Source of the DNA: Bombus terrestris
Lineage: Eukaryota; Arthropoda; Insecta; Hymenoptera; Apidae
Assembly (NCBI RefSeq): GCF_910591885.1
Contig: NC_063274.1
Location: 22,528,164-22,592,163, forward strand
Length of the DNA: 64,000 bases
Reading direction: 5' to 3'
A program made the translations under genes and the position numbers. The notes beneath the pieces were generated by a model. It saw only the letters and a list, made by a program, of their open reading frames with translations, had not been told where the DNA came from and searched no databases. Positions 39,401-54,111 of the stretch are shown piece by piece; within the stretch, counting starts at the first letter, position 1; every line of letters starts with the position of its first letter.

Positions 39401-42400
39401 CATATATGTATTAGAACAACCAATGATTAATCAAAAGTATAACATATTAATATTACATAATATTTTCTTCTTCACTGCTAAATACCACTAAACGGAGACG
39501 TTTCTTTTCTGGTTTCATATAAATATCCTCATCTTTTGAGCTTTGTTAATTCGTGTATGATTTCATCATGATGATGTGTTAACTGTAAAAACATCATCGA
39601 CTTTTTGTCAGGAAATTTTCGACTTGTTGCTTCTCTTTAGCGAAAAAGCTTTTGAGAGCAAAGGATTGATATTCCATGAATTAATAATAAATCGAAAATT
39701 TCAATATTTCAAACTTTCGTAAGCAAATCGCAGACAATGCACACGCTTCCTCGAGTGAAAAGCATCGAATGCACGTAAAAATTCTCATTACGTGCCCTTT
39801 TGTATTGGGATTTCCCCTGTTCTCTAACAATGTTACAGCAAAATTGTGTTGTAGGAATTCTCAAACTGTGTTACAGCGAACTGTGTTACTCCGACAACAT
39901 ATTAAAGAATTAGTGATATCACACTCGTATACCAGAAACTAGCCTATTGTTCAAATAACATTTTTATTATCACTCATTAGAAGCTGTTATAAATGAGAAA
40001 AATATATATGTATTATTCATGGGTAAGGAATTGAGCAGATACGGTCATTTTAATAAATAATTATAAATAGGCTTGAACGAAGTATCACATAGCCACTTTT
40101 AAGTAATATTTACTTCTAATATCTTTTAATTGAAATTGAAAGAACAATTGAAAGAACTCTAAGGAATAACGTATTGAAGTAAAATATGCTTACCATTATT
40201 TCTCTTCAAACAATTAGATAAAAACAATAATATGCTTAAAACAATGTAATGAAATCTTATTTGTATATTGGTAAGATTTAAAAGTTGCTTAATATTTCTC
40301 CGAATATAATATTGTGGGACAAGTCAATAATTGTATTATTTAGTTGCTCATTTTTGAAATGTTCCTTATATTTCTTACTTTTATCCATCTACAATTTTGC
40401 ATATCTAATGTATCGTTACAGAATTTTTCCAAGAAACTTGTACTTATTTGCTACTCGTAACGTTATACATATACGCGAAACGATAACGTAGCATAAAACC
40501 TGAAGAATCAACGAGAAAATTAGAAGGTCTTCGCCGATTTTCACGAACTCTCGACGATGATACCGGCAGATACTTGACAAACTAATCTCTGTAAACTTGC
40601 TGCAATTTACTAGAACTGTGGAAGAAACGTGGTCGTCTAGAATCTAGAATCTAGAATTTAGAAGAATGTCTCGTACGGTTCCGTAAACGTTTTATTTTGC
40701 TCGTAGGAAAGGTATTACGCGATCTTCTGATACATTTCTATCGCAATGAATTCTCTCGAAGAGAAGTAAATGTGAACGATTGACTGTGAGAATTTTCGAT
40801 TGAAAAATAAATTTCTATGTATGCCTATCTATGTAAACTATATATTTCAGCTAAATTAATAACAAATACACGATTTAAAAAAATTTTATATCTATTTAAG
40901 CTATTTGACGTTTTCATACTTTTAATTATGAAAGCTAGAGCAAGGTAGTTAGATTGGTACGTATGTAGTTACCTTTTTTAATTTTCTTTGAAATGTGAAT
41001 GAAAAATAATCTACATTCTTTGGACTCTTTGTAGGGATTTTTAACTTGGACTTGACTAATTATTAGTTATTCAAAAGTTAATACATTCTGGAGCCGATAA
41101 ATCATAGCATGATTCACTATAATTTATTTAGATTAAAAAATGAAACTTATTAGAGAAGTTTATTAGACAGAAGCTAATAAAGATATTATTTAAATCCAAC
41201 TTGCTATAATCCAATTAATATTATTTATATCTAAGTTCCTAGAAAAAGTGGCTATATTTATTTCTTTTAATAAAATATCGCTCGAAGCCGTAAGAAAACA
41301 TCTTCATTTTTATCGAAGTTTCTCATAAAAGGAGATTTTCCTGCTTCTTTCTCCTTCACCTTTTTGTAAGTTATAAATTCTATCTTCAATCAGTGAGCAA
41401 AAATATACATATTCTAGTGGAAAGCCTATAAATAGAAGGCTTGACAACGATACAACATGCATTCGAATACACCACATACATAGTATCCTATCAACGATAT
41501 GACGAGTGACAATCTTTAATTAAATAAGAATAGCGATATGTAAATTATTAATCTTGCAGAACTAAATACCCAAATTTTATGAATCGTGCTAATTTCTACG
41601 ATGCTTCACGATATCCATTATCTGTGTGCTAATATCTATAACATACACAGTATATATAACATGTAGTATCTATAATATATAACATTCTACGAAAACAAAA
41701 AAGAAAAAATGGAAAAGTTCTATATTAATAATTATAATAATGCACTAATCGATGCAGTTATTTACTTTTGATAAAACAGCATCAAAGCATATTTGTACCA
41801 AAAACTGAATAGTTTAGAGGATATTTTAATTTCAATATTAATTCAACATTTACTTTCTCAAAGTTAGTGTTCAAAAATAGTATTGTTTAACTGAAAAAAT
41901 TTAGTTGAAAGTAATTAATGGTATGCTTTTCTTAAATGTTGAAGCCCTACTTATTTATTTGTAATCGAATTTTTTATAACATTAAAATTTTTGCAAAGTT
42001 AAGAGAAGCATGTACGATTCAATATGTTTTAATCAAACCTCCTCCTGTGAGCTAGAATTCCAAAGAGGATACGCTTTGTCGATTCACTTGGTATCGGGCA
42101 CAGATCATGTCATAGAAGGAATCATTTTTCTTACTGTATTGTTGTGTTTAACTCATTCGTATTCAATGCTAGTAGACATGGGCGTTCAATGCCAATGTGG
42201 CATTAGTAATCTGTGATACTCTGATACTCGAATCAGTCGTCCATTCCTCGGAAGACATACTCGTACAGTGCACCGAAGAAAGTTGTGTCATCGAAATCTT
42301 CTTACGATATTTCCATTTGTTATCCGTGTTGCTATTTCGACGGTCCATGGCGGATTGTAGGCTTATTTTTCTAAATTTGTCAATAATTGTGAGATTATCG

Positions 42401-43653
42401 ATTTAAAATACAGCAAAGAAACTTTTCTGCTGAATAAATTATTGAATAATCGGGAGATATCACACAAAACACAACAGGAAAACAAAACAGGAAAAAAGAT
42501 GTTACAACGATATAATTTTTATCTCGTATAAACGAGAGACTTTAGCGTTTGATGAAATTCTTATAATATTTCTATAACTTTGTTCACAGAGCATCGAGTT
42601 CCCAATACTCTCATGTAGTACTTTATCGACCAAAAATTTTAAGCTACGTGCTAAACGAGAATGTTTTGTTTTTATGAATGAATATAAAATTTGCTATCAT
42701 TTTAAATTATAATTCATTTAAATAATTCATTTAGGAAGCTGTTACTTCTTAAAACATGTTTACTATAGTTTCAGAATTATTGGTGATTTGTAGTACAAAA
42801 AAAATATTGATACAATTTTCTTTTGTCCTTTTTACAGGGAAAGAATATTTTTGTTTATTTAAAGGAAAGTTTATTTCTGCTGGTCATCATAGGATATTTT
42901 GAATAGGGTATTTTTTCACGACAAGATTTCTCAATTTAATACCGATTGATATATCATTCTCATATAAAAGTTTAAAAAATGATCGTTCACACGAAGATTT
43001 GTTGAAGATTCGTGTCTTCTTATATTTCCAAAGAATCAAATAACATTCGGTAAAGTGTACGAATATCTCTTTTTCTCCCAAATAAAGCCGAAAAATTGAT
43101 TTGATTTTCCGTAAAAGCGAAGGATGTGTAATCAGCAGTTCCTGTGAGGAAGAAATTGATAAAATGTGTTTTATATGTTGTCTCTTGATCTCGATGTTCA
43201 ATTATTTTCCGATAAGAAAGATCACAATGCGCTAGCATACATACGTATACATATCTATCTATAATATATTGTAGAAGATCTGTTCGAATACCGATCTCGA
43301 GAATTCTCGAGGATTCTTGAAAATATACACGCTCGAATAATCATGAAAGTTAACAGGCAAAGTTTGTAAATGTTTTCGTGAAATAAAATCTTTTCATAGA
43401 AGAAAATAATAAATATATATATTAAGAACTAAAGTATCTATATCTATCAAATACATTGAAAAACATACATTGAATGTATTGGTAGTTGGTAGTTTATGAT
43501 GTCATGAAATTATCTCTTAAAAAACAATAAATGTTAAAAATAAATAGAAATAGAATAATATAAGCTTACCTTTTAAATGAAATAATCCGAATATAATCGT
43601 GCATGGATTGTGATCCTGTGAGAGTGAGAGTCGAGTAAAATCTTTGTGTAAAA

Positions 43654-43824
43654 ATGGTGTTTCGTCGGCAAACCAGCGAACCGACCGGAACTGTCACCAA
43701 GAGTCCCAGCATAGCTCATAGTACCAGCTCGTCTGGCATTTTATCGAATTGGTACACGAAAATTACGACGAACGTAAAGAAGAGGCAACCGTTCAGTCCA
43801 AAATCTTTGTTGAAGAAGGCGTTG
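43654..43824 (+). CDS. SNF4Agamma: SNF4Agamma, alternative first coding exon (intermediate isoform)
   Basis: Starts at ATG 43654 (context AAAAATGG) and encodes 57 residues, rich in Ser, Thr and basic residues, with the segment NWYTKITTNVKKRQPFSPKS near its end. It stops at TTG|GTACTT in phase 0, exactly compatible with the phase-0 acceptor of exon 45136, giving KKAL-LPVVDPFLEK. The intron would be 1311 bp. The leader just upstream (43610-43653) is short and GC-richer than its surroundings. Reading on without splicing gives only seven more residues before a stop, which supports use of this donor. The unique N-terminus would replace the histidine-rich one. I infer a separate promoter near 43.6 kb; transcripts would settle it. 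Confidence 0.7.
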
Positions 43825-45135
43825 GTACTTATTGTTTCATTTTTTTAACTATATATCTTCCTATATATCTGAGGACATATCTTACAAACAATTTTGCTTC
43901 AAATAAAAGTGAAAGAGATATTTGTAATAAATAGACTGCGGATTTTTATGGAAATTTCTAACTTTATTTTAATTCAGGGAGTTCTAATCGAGAAATCGAT
44001 ATACTTTTTATTATTTTATTAAAAAAGCATCAAATTCAGAAATTTTTCTTTACTGCGTAAAAAGAAATAAGAATATATTTTTTCAATATAATCCACTTAA
44101 CGTTTAAAATTTACTAAAATGATTAGTTAAGTTTGTCTTGTATTTTAGGATTCAGTTAGCTTTCGATAAAGTTATTTATATATATATACGGAAAAAAGGA
44201 AATACATATTTCGATTGTTTAAAAAATTGTTGACTCTGAAAAGACCCAAAGTCCATCCTAATCTGTTTGATAAATTTTGAACATTAAATGCCAAAAACAT
44301 TCTATTTAAAAAATTTTTCATTGTTTAATAAAACAAAGCTGAAATGAAATAGTGAAAATTGGGAAAAAATCTCTTAGCTGCATTATTACACATTTTACGC
44401 TTTTAAATTTCCCGTAAGTGCACAGAGATTCGCAGTCTATTAGTAAAACTGTAAAACGTAGTTGGGATTTATTCCTTACGATTTTATATAAATTTATTAT
44501 GTAGGGCACATTATAAAGTGTGTGGGTGTACTATTATAAAATGAAAGTATGGGTGTTCTATTTCAATATGAAATAGGTACTTAAATGAAGTTAATCTCTG
44601 GAAATTTTCAATGAAATAATATTTCTACTGAAAATCGGGATAATATTAATTTCTATCTCTTGAAAAGTGGTCGCTACAAAAAAGCAAAAGCAGCTCTGTA
44701 TGCGTACACTTAATGCAGTCGTATATGTATTATATATAGATCTAATTTAGTCGCAGTATACGTATGTTGATGGAAGGAATTTCGATTCTAAAGTTACACC
44801 TACGTTTTGTGGCACGTGTAGTTTTCGTACTGTTCAAAATGACTAGAATTATCTATATAGATTATAAATGATTTATTAAAACATAAAATATTAAAAAACG
44901 ACGTAAGAGCACCTCTTTTTATTTATTTCACAATTATCCATGTTGGTAATGTTTTAATAAAATCATTCTGGCTGCTATATAGAAATAAAAGAAACAGAAA
45001 AATATCCGATGAAAAATATTCTACTGTAATATTCTAAGATGAAATGAAAAATACAATTGACGATAAAAACGATAGATATTACAATATAACATTTATGACG
45101 AACCAATAATATTCATTTGTATTCTCAATTTTCAG

Positions 45136-45184
45136 CTGCCCGTTGTAGATCCTTTTCTGGAGAAAGTTTCGCTCTCTGATCTCG
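45136..45184 (+). CDS. SNF4Agamma: SNF4Agamma, 49-nt internal exon
   Basis: A small exon between TTTTCAG and CTCG|GTGAGT. It enters in phase 0 and leaves in phase 1, encoding LPVVDPFLEKVSLSDL plus the first base of a glutamate codon completed at 62531 (residues 272-288 of the long model). It is the shared linker for the 15271 and 43654 isoforms; isoforms starting at 57338 or 62476 lie downstream and skip it. It leads directly into EEDESQIF, the conserved run-in to CBS1. Good splice sites on both sides and phase agreement with three neighbouring exons make it credible despite its size. The next exon is 17.3 kb away. Confidence 0.85.
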
Positions 45185-48100
45185 GTGAGTACCGTTCTAT
45201 TAATTATTTATTTGTACATTTATACATTTTGCATTGTGCTTCGATTAGTTTCCTGGGAGTCGGGATTCAAGGTTCTACTGATTATTGATATTTTATATAA
45301 ATAATGTAGTATATGGATTTTAAACGAATAAAATATTCTAAAAGCATTAAAATTAGAAATAGTAAAATAATGTGTCAGAATGATAGAAAAATATTGCGAT
45401 AAGTTGTTCAAAAAATGATTAAAAGATTCCATTTTACTTATAGTTTATTAATAGGCTAGAGATTTTCATACATTTATACCAAGTGCAAATATACAAAAAT
45501 GAATAAGGGTGAGCACACATAAATGTGTGCATTTATGTGTAATTTATCACTGCCTGTAATTTGCATAAATATCCATAGTCTACTTAGTAATAAATCGACC
45601 CGACTTGTTAGAAATACTATAGCATTATTTCTACATATGTATTATAATATTTATATACCTATACTATATATATATATAGGATTCAAAATATTTTGTTAAT
45701 TAAAACACGAAATTATATTATTTTCTTCTGTTGTCTAAGCATCAAAATCCCCAGGAGACTTATTATAAGTAATTACTAGTTATTCGTATAGACACATGCA
45801 GATGATTAAACAATTTATATATGTACATTTTTACATAAAACGATGTCACAATGTTTAAAATTTACAATGAAATTATCATAATCATATATAATTGGAAATT
45901 AATAACAATGAATAATATATATATACATGAAAATTAGTTTGATAGTTTTTATTAAATGAAGTATATAATACATACACTGATTATATATACTCGAATGTAG
46001 GTATGTTATACATTGATTTAGCTTTTCACGTAGCTTCTTGTTTAACTGTTTGTTGAAAAATTTCATTGAATGTTTTCAATGAAAGGTCACAAACTCCTTG
46101 TGATGATATCCTAATGCTAATAAATTAAAAGTATTTTTGCTCTTTTTTTCGAATTTTTTTCTCTCTGTACGCATTAGTATTATTACAATCCATCTCGTTT
46201 TACTGGTCCCACAACCGAGCACGGTCAGGTGATACAATACTTTCGTGAGAGCTTTCGAAGGAAAAGAGGGGAAAGCTGGTAAATCGATGGAGCAGGTAAC
46301 ATATTTATAAATAAGCGGTAGTTCGTAAATAAGATGCGCAGGATGGATTTGAATGAATTATTAAATCTCGTAGAATTCTAATGGAATTTCTTTATTATCC
46401 GTACATTGAATAATAAATAAAATACGATATTTTTATATCATCTTAATTTTTAGTAATTTTAACAAGATATTGACGGTGTTTTTAATTTTTAGCAATATAA
46501 AATATAGAAATATTTTTAATAGCACGATTTGTAATTTATTACGTTTCTAAATATGCTTCGGTTTGGGTCATAATATTTACATGAGGTAAATTTTCCTACA
46601 TTTAATATTTCACAATAAAATAAAATAAAATATAATTATTGCAATTGTAAGTGTTTATAAATATAGGACTTTATAACTAGATTTTTACGTGCAAGGATAC
46701 GTAAAATATCTAAAGTATCGTAGAACACTTTTTATAATATTTAATAAGTAAGACAATTTTCTATCTAACTTACATCTTTCAAATTATATTTCGAGAAACA
46801 CGAATTATACATAAATATTCGCGTTTTATTTATAATGCCTAAAAGTTAAGAAGAAACTTATTAAACGCAAAATGGGTAAAATATGCAATTCTACTGGTAC
46901 TAAACAAAGGAAAGGTGTAAAAAGATTTGGTAGTATCCTGATAAAGGTGGATACTGTCACATTGATATTGATTCGCAGAAGTAGAATTTAGACTTGCAGA
47001 CAGAATTAGAATTCATGGATTGGATAGAACTGGATTAAACGTATTAACAAGGATGTTCTATAATATCAGATAATTTATTCGAATTCATTTCTTTAATATA
47101 TTTAGTGTTGAATTAAATTACATTACGTTAAATTAAATTAAATGAAATCAAATCAAACTGAGAACGAAGTACAAAATTATTAAAATAAAGGAAATTACAC
47201 TTATTTAAGGAAATATACGTAGTAATCAATGTGACGTTGATTAAATGCATAAAACTTATCAATTTTCATTTGCATTCGCATCCAAAGTACCTACTCCGAG
47301 TTACTGTTCGTGCTTGCTTACTTTTCGTCCCCTCTCATGTTTGATTCTACGAAAAAGAAACATTCGTCGCAATTACCTTTTTTTCTTAAAAGGAAATTCA
47401 AAGTACACAATATCGCAAAGAGAAAGGAACGAGAACCGAGTTAAAAACTCACTAACTTGACGAGAATAAAAATTGTCCGACTAGGAACGAGTAAACATAG
47501 CAAACGAAATTCAACAGGACACTGTAATCATATATCTATATGTACAATTTTACATAGTTATATACTGGCTGTTTCATCCCGTGCAGTGCACAGAAATTTA
47601 GTTTGTTCAGGCTGGGTTTCCGAGTGGAAAATATAATATATTCTATAAACTCACAAAAGCTCTAAAATGCTTCAAAAATTGACCATACATTTTTTATTTA
47701 CATACCTACCTTCTATTTTTTAATAAGTCGTACCATTTTTGTTAGAAATAAATTATACCAAATCCATATTTGCAAGGATTGAGGTCGACTTACCGTTAAT
47801 TCGTTTTATCTTTTTAAATTGGGATTTAATGTTAATATTATACTAATTTTTTTTATCAAATTAATTTGGTTTTCTTGATAAAGAATGATAAATCGTGGAT
47901 TTTGTTGCCTTTTTAAATTTTTAATTGTATAATTATACAAGTTTTTAATTAAAAAGTAATTCGGTTAATCGGTTAATTCGACTGACATGATAATGCATCA
48001 TATCGCACATTTGCAATGAATGTTACACAACTCGAAAAAACACGATTTTCAAGTTATCACTATGAAAATGTTGCAGACACACTGCTCAAACCATTATGAA

Positions 48101-51100
48101 AATCTTGTTCATTTATCTTCATATTTTGGTCGGTAGAGAGCAATTACCTCGCTTTTTCTGATTCGGATGACGTTGTGCTGTTTTCTATAAATGCGTCTTA
48201 TTGTGAATTGCGTCCTAACTAGAAAGGGGGATAATTTTCACCTCCAAAGGTAAAAACTAAAAATGAAGAAAAGATATGCTCGAACCTGTTTCATAAACAT
48301 TATTTTTCTTCTTCATAGATTTGATTTAATCACGTACAAAAATAGTGTTTCGCTTCTTCTGGAAAATCTAGTTCTTCGAGTTGAATTACTCTCGTCGCAA
48401 ATATGCGACTTGCATGTATTTTGGAAAGAAAGAAATATCGATATCGATCGAATATCATTCGATCATGTATAAAAATTACAAATACAGTCCTCAATTTCTT
48501 ATTCCTTTTTGAAGTATTCCATTCAATTTTGTTAGATATTTCCGGAATTTTTATTATCTTAATCAAAACTGTTATTTCATTCATTATCTAATAAAATCGT
48601 AACCTTAAATATGTTAACCTATTAACCGGATCATTTTGCTAATTAACATTAAAGGAGAAGAAAGACTGGTTAATTTTGGTTAGAACAATTTTAGTCCTTA
48701 TATTTAAGCTATGTAACTAGTTTTTAAGACCTATAAAGAAATTATATAGGAAAATTCGATTAATTAAATAGTTAACTCATCTTCTCTGGTCTTTTTCTTA
48801 AGAAGTTAATTATTATGCTTGAAAAAATATTTCTATATACGTATGAATTACAACACTTTCTACTCAAGAAATTCGATATTACTCCAAGCAACGAAAATTT
48901 TTTGTTCATCATGTTGAAACACCGTATGAGTACTTACAACCATCGTATACGTGCTAGTGTAATCGATAAATTACTCAGTAACGTACGGATTTAGGGGGTG
49001 ATATTTGCGATACGAATATCCCAGGTCGAATCGATCAAAAACAACTTTAAATTAAACCAGGAAGCTTATCCTGTGTACTCGACGATCTATATTGGTTGCT
49101 CCTTGAAATTGTGATACTAAGTCCTTCGGTATTCCTCTTCTCCCCTCCATTTCACTGTCTGTCGTGGGTGGATGGAGCCGATCGATGAATTCCCGGGAGT
49201 CCAGCTCGCTCGCGTCTACGTTAAACAGAGACAGAAGATACGGAAATTCCAAGAGATGTGACGGATAGAAAGGGTTGATTCTTGAATACGCGAAACCGAT
49301 AGTAGCATAGACAAATGAGAGAAAAGGGGACGTAGACACACAAATTTTCGAAGGAAAAAAGAAAATGAAAGAAAGAAGGTAAATAGCAGAGAGAAAAACA
49401 GGGACAGGGAAAGAATGCACCTATAGATAGATGCGATGAACGGAGCGTGATTTTCGAATGTGAAGTTTAGCAAATTTTGTATGTTGCAAAAATGAAGAAG
49501 TACGTGGTATATTTTCATAAAAAAAACTAAACATTAGGTTTTCATTGTTTACCGAGATTTGTAGGTAGCGATAGTCTTATATTTCACGTATAGATGAGGG
49601 AAATGGGAAACATATACATATACAAGGGTAGATAGAGATTGTGGGCTTGGGGAGTTTAACGTATTAAAAAATGATAAAAGTGCATGCTACTCACGTTGTC
49701 ACGTCTTTTGTGATTGTTGAAAATACTAGATATTTATAGCTTGGTACTACTAATTTCGTGTTTCGTGTATGGTTTTTTATAGCAAGTTCAGATTTCATGA
49801 TACATCCCGTAGAATGGTAGACGAAGTGGCGAGTAAAACAAGGGGTTAGAAAGAAAATAGGGGAGATAGTAGTTTATCGAACTATAAAATGGGAGTAGAA
49901 AAATCCTCGGTTAACAATAAGGGGGATGGATGAAAGCAGGGCAGAACCAACCAAGGGAGAGGATAAGCTCTGACCGGTGCAAGGTCGGCGAGATTGCATT
50001 CTATGACGCATTCGCACATTTGTATTTGGGTCTAGGTCATGGGGTGGTATACGTTCGATAATACGGAAACTCGACAAGGCGAGTTAATAGAATTTTTGTA
50101 CTACTTCGTTGCTGTGTTTTCGATACGTTGTTTCTACTTCTATAGGTACATATTGTTGCATAACATTTGGAGAAACGGGGTTTCATTGTTTTGATCGATT
50201 AAAGTCGATGATAGCTTACGGTGGTTTGTGAATTGTACAAGGTACTTCGATTATGATGAATGTCTAAATTATTTTCATATTGAAAATAAGAAAATCCTTA
50301 AAAAGAATTTACATGCATTAATAATTGAAAGTAGCACTTACTACCTTTTATAGAATCATTTAGTTATTTGAAATTATCTATTAAATCGCATAGCAATAAT
50401 AATAAATTTTAGTATCTTTAATACTAAAGGTATACACCTACATACATATACAATATACGGGTATACTTATATATATATATATACACGTAACTGCTTCAAA
50501 GAAATCAAAATGAAAGATATGTTGTAAGTAAACGTATACCTATAATGTAATAATATAAAATATATGATATAAATTCACAAAATTTCTATAAAAAATTATA
50601 AATTGGTTGTTTTGGCCACTTCGATAGTTCTAGTATTAACTCCTTAAGGTACAAATTTTTCCTTGATTTATTAATAGAAATGATTACATTTTTTTACAAT
50701 AAAAGATAACTGTTAATAATACAAGTAGGTGTATCATATACTTTTCATGAGATATACAGATATTTTATTTTAGGAGATGTAGCTTGAGTACATAAGAGTC
50801 AATGGAAAAATTAAATAATTAACTAAACTAGAGGTAATAATCTATATCCGTATATATCACATGCATTAAGTGGTTAAAAACAAGTCATAAATGAACATCG
50901 TGTATTGTTGATTAAACAGTGTACCATATTTCTTTTACCATCCTCTATACCAGTTCATGTTTAATGGTATTGTATTTTTGAAACACCGTATAAATCACTT
51001 TCCTGCTACAAGCGATTAAAGTTTCTGAACAGTAATGCACATGTACCCAATCGGCAAGTCTCGTGTGAAATATGAAAAGAACGGAGATACATATATAGCC

Positions 51101-53928
51101 TGGAATAAAAAGTTAGACGAAGCCTCGTTGCAAAACAAAGGATCGTTCGTTTGTTAGGAAGCTGTATGAAGAAATGTTATATTACTTGGCGGTATATATA
51201 CGTGCAGTTCGTTCAAACAGGTTTAATTCTCAAACGCTATTTTCTACAACGGTGGTCTCTAAGAGAAAGTTTATTTATAATTCAACGATATATGTATGTA
51301 TACATAAATACATAGGTGGAGATTTGGGTTGAAGTCATTGGAAAATTTACTACTGCTGTTCAAATTTGACTATGTCTATAACCAATTTCGTTATGTTCGG
51401 ATGGGGCTGAGTGATAAATCATGCTATTACGATTTTATACCACCGATGAAATCTAACTTTTCGTGATGTAAAATACAATATTACCTTTAATCTTTTGTCT
51501 TTTAATATTTATCAGTATTTTAATCTAATTTCAACTTAAATGTCAGTTTTTAAACTTACATATAGGTACTAACAATAAGTATGTATATAGGATGTCTATG
51601 TCAATGCAATATACGTATCAGCATCTTTAATTTAATAGAATATTTAATACTACAACCACCAATTTGTCCAATACAATAAATGTTCTGCGTATAAATAATT
51701 ATAATTAAAGTGGTACAATGAAAAATATATATATATAATTTATATATTATAATGATTTGAATCATGATTTTAAATAAAATGTAGAGATACTTTATTTTGT
51801 ACGTTGAAGGCAAGGCAATAATATGCTTTTGCTCCTTTCAAATGTACTATCATAATATACATACATATAAGAATGTTTTCAAGCAATTTTGCAATTGGGC
51901 TATATGAGAGCACGGTGGCTATTTTCTGATCGCGTTATATATGAGGTCCTATTGTATTGTGCCAAAATCACATATTGTGTATAGTTTTTGATAATTGCAA
52001 AAACAAAAGCACTAAAATCTATCGTTTTAGCAAATTGGTAGTCGTATTGTTCAGTTGCAAAGAAAAAATATGGAAGACTAAAACATTTTATTATTAAGTG
52101 TTAGAAAATTCTGTTAAAAAGTATAACAGTTGATTAATAAATATTAATAAAAATGATAAACGTCAGAAATACAAAGAACTCTTCGAAACGAGCTATAAGG
52201 ATCTACTTATTCACGGAAATCGATTGGTATTTACTTACTCAGCTGTAAATAAAATGTAAATACAGGATACGTATCTTTTAAACGAAAATTCCTTTCAGAA
52301 ACTTGCAAAATATTTTTGGCAGTTCAAGTCTCTAAAACTCATTGACTTGTACTTACGCGGCTTATTTGCCTAAAAAGAATGTCTTTTTATTGCGCGTACA
52401 AATTCATTTGCTATTTCTACATTTAATCAATGATAACTCTGTTCTAGATGAAAAATTTGTTCTGCAGTTGTATATCTTTTATTTTATTCCATAAAAGGTG
52501 CACCATATAATCATCGAGTCGTATTTTGTCTATTTTTTTGCAAATCTTTTTGTTACGTAAAACAGGCACCAAATTAATTTAAACACCTTATAAATATGAA
52601 AATGATTAGCAATATGGCGCGAAATCGATAAAATGCATGATGTAAGGCGTAAAACGTAAAGAGTTTTACCTGTTGCAATATTCAAAAGCAGGCGCAATGT
52701 TAAATGCTTATTTTGAATAAATACTACTCGTTTTAATCATTATTGCAACATGTTCCTCAAGGGGCAATTATCTGTAGAGTACAAATGACTCCATTGAATC
52801 ATTCTCTTCGAGCATTTCGTTGAAGCCGGATCTCGTATAGCACTGTGTAATAATAATCATGATAATGGTTATTATCGATTAACCGTCACTATGCACGTGA
52901 CTGTATTTGTTGCTAAACCGAGGCAATCGATAATTCTAGCAGCATATGATGTTCCGATTAAAGTATGTTCGATTAGTGTTTCATTATTTTTGGAACGTTC
53001 TAATTTATAATAAAAAAATTTATTCTAGTCAAATTTTAGACCATGAAGTAATCAGTAATCATTCCTCTTATTTTATTTTAAACTCACTTTTGGCTAGTTA
53101 TCCATTTTTTAAATAGCTTCTTCAGAGCTTCTGTATTTTATATGATTCAAGGAGATAACTTCCCTCTTACATTATTTAAACTTAAACCAAGTTATACAGT
53201 ACCAACAGTAATATTCAATAAACACGTGAATATGCAAGTTAACTTATAATTTACATACCTCACTAAGGAAGAAAATTCTTATTTAGATAGGCTAACTATT
53301 CGAGAAAATGAAAATAAACATTTTCTCGTAGTCCACATAGGAATAATGTGAACTTACTATCAGCGAAACACCTGGGTCTTTAATACAACTCAATACCTGA
53401 ACAAGATAAAAATATGAAAAATAGAAAAGAAAACAGCCATGGAATTGAAATATCTTGAAATAAACCAACAGAGAGAAAGCGAATATATCGTAATAGTAAA
53501 CAAGCAGTTTTTACCTTGAAAACGATCGTCATATGCGAGTAACATCGTAAGAAGAGGAATCTACAAGCCGAGCCCCTTGCTGGTAGATCGCCAGATTTAC
53601 TCGAGCATCTCGAGCATTGCTATCGATCAGGTAGCTAGCCTATCTACTACTCTCTAACTCAACTATTGCTTCGATCCAACTTCATCCAATGATCCAATCT
53701 AAACAATACTATTTTACTTCGACGACAAAGAAAAGCAACAGATCGCAAAGCTATCGACCTATCTATCTGTCTAACGCATCATTTATATACATGTTTTATA
53801 ATTAAAGATACAGGAATGAAGCCGAGTTGGAAAATAGGAAATAGGAAAATAGGGAAATAGGGAAATTCAAAATGTAAGATAGAGGAATCTCGACTGAATT
53901 TTTTCTTGGCATGAACATCAGCTTTCGT

Positions 53929-54111
53929 GTGGAGTTATTCTTGGCACGATCGTCCATGACGATGACGAGCATCGTCGATGAGGTGGTGGTCGGCAATAGA
54001 AGGAAGACACGAAGTAGTCGGAGACGGTTATTCGGTTCGCCAGCGACGGAATCGAGGAACTTTGCGACGCGTCGTCGGTCAAAGAGTGATGATTATTGGT
54101 ATCGAGAGTAA
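53929..54111 (+). other. Unassigned basic open frame in intron 3
   Basis: A GC-rich patch in intron 3 with in-frame Met codons at 53911, 53956 and 53962. The encoded stretch is Ser/Arg-rich (RRKTRSSRRRLFGSP, then RRRSKSDDYW) before a TAA at 54109-54111, unlike the Ile/Lys/Phe-rich shadow frames around it. Possible donors in the frame (for example AAGA|GTGATG, phase 1) are poor. It may be a cryptic first exon, a leader or a conserved non-coding patch; function unknown. Confidence 0.2.

Larger units (their letters stand above)
25839..45135 (+). other. SNF4Agamma intron 2 (long isoform)
   Basis: A 19.3-kb intron containing the candidate first exons at 43654 and 33448, the unassigned frame at 28451 and the MITE at 29652. 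Poly-C/poly-A occurs at 32468-32486, an AT microsatellite at about 31245-31265, a TCTAGAA heptamer repeat at about 40636-40657, and GC-richer patches at 29100-29440, 34020-34320, 38280-38480 and 42000-42400 whose open frames show no recognisable protein. Confidence 0.6.

Noticed and set aside
40636..40657. TCTAGAA repeat considered as heat-shock elements
   Set aside because: GAA spacing is 7 bp, not the 5-bp phasing of heat-shock elements.
42010..42406. Two overlapping 68-69-codon frames in a GC-richer patch
   Set aside because: Neither shows a domain, good splice donor or phase match; insufficient to call an exon.
49052..49420. 122-codon minus-strand open frame
   Set aside because: Phe/Ser/Leu-rich, arising from the complementary purine-rich tract; no domain, no splice context.
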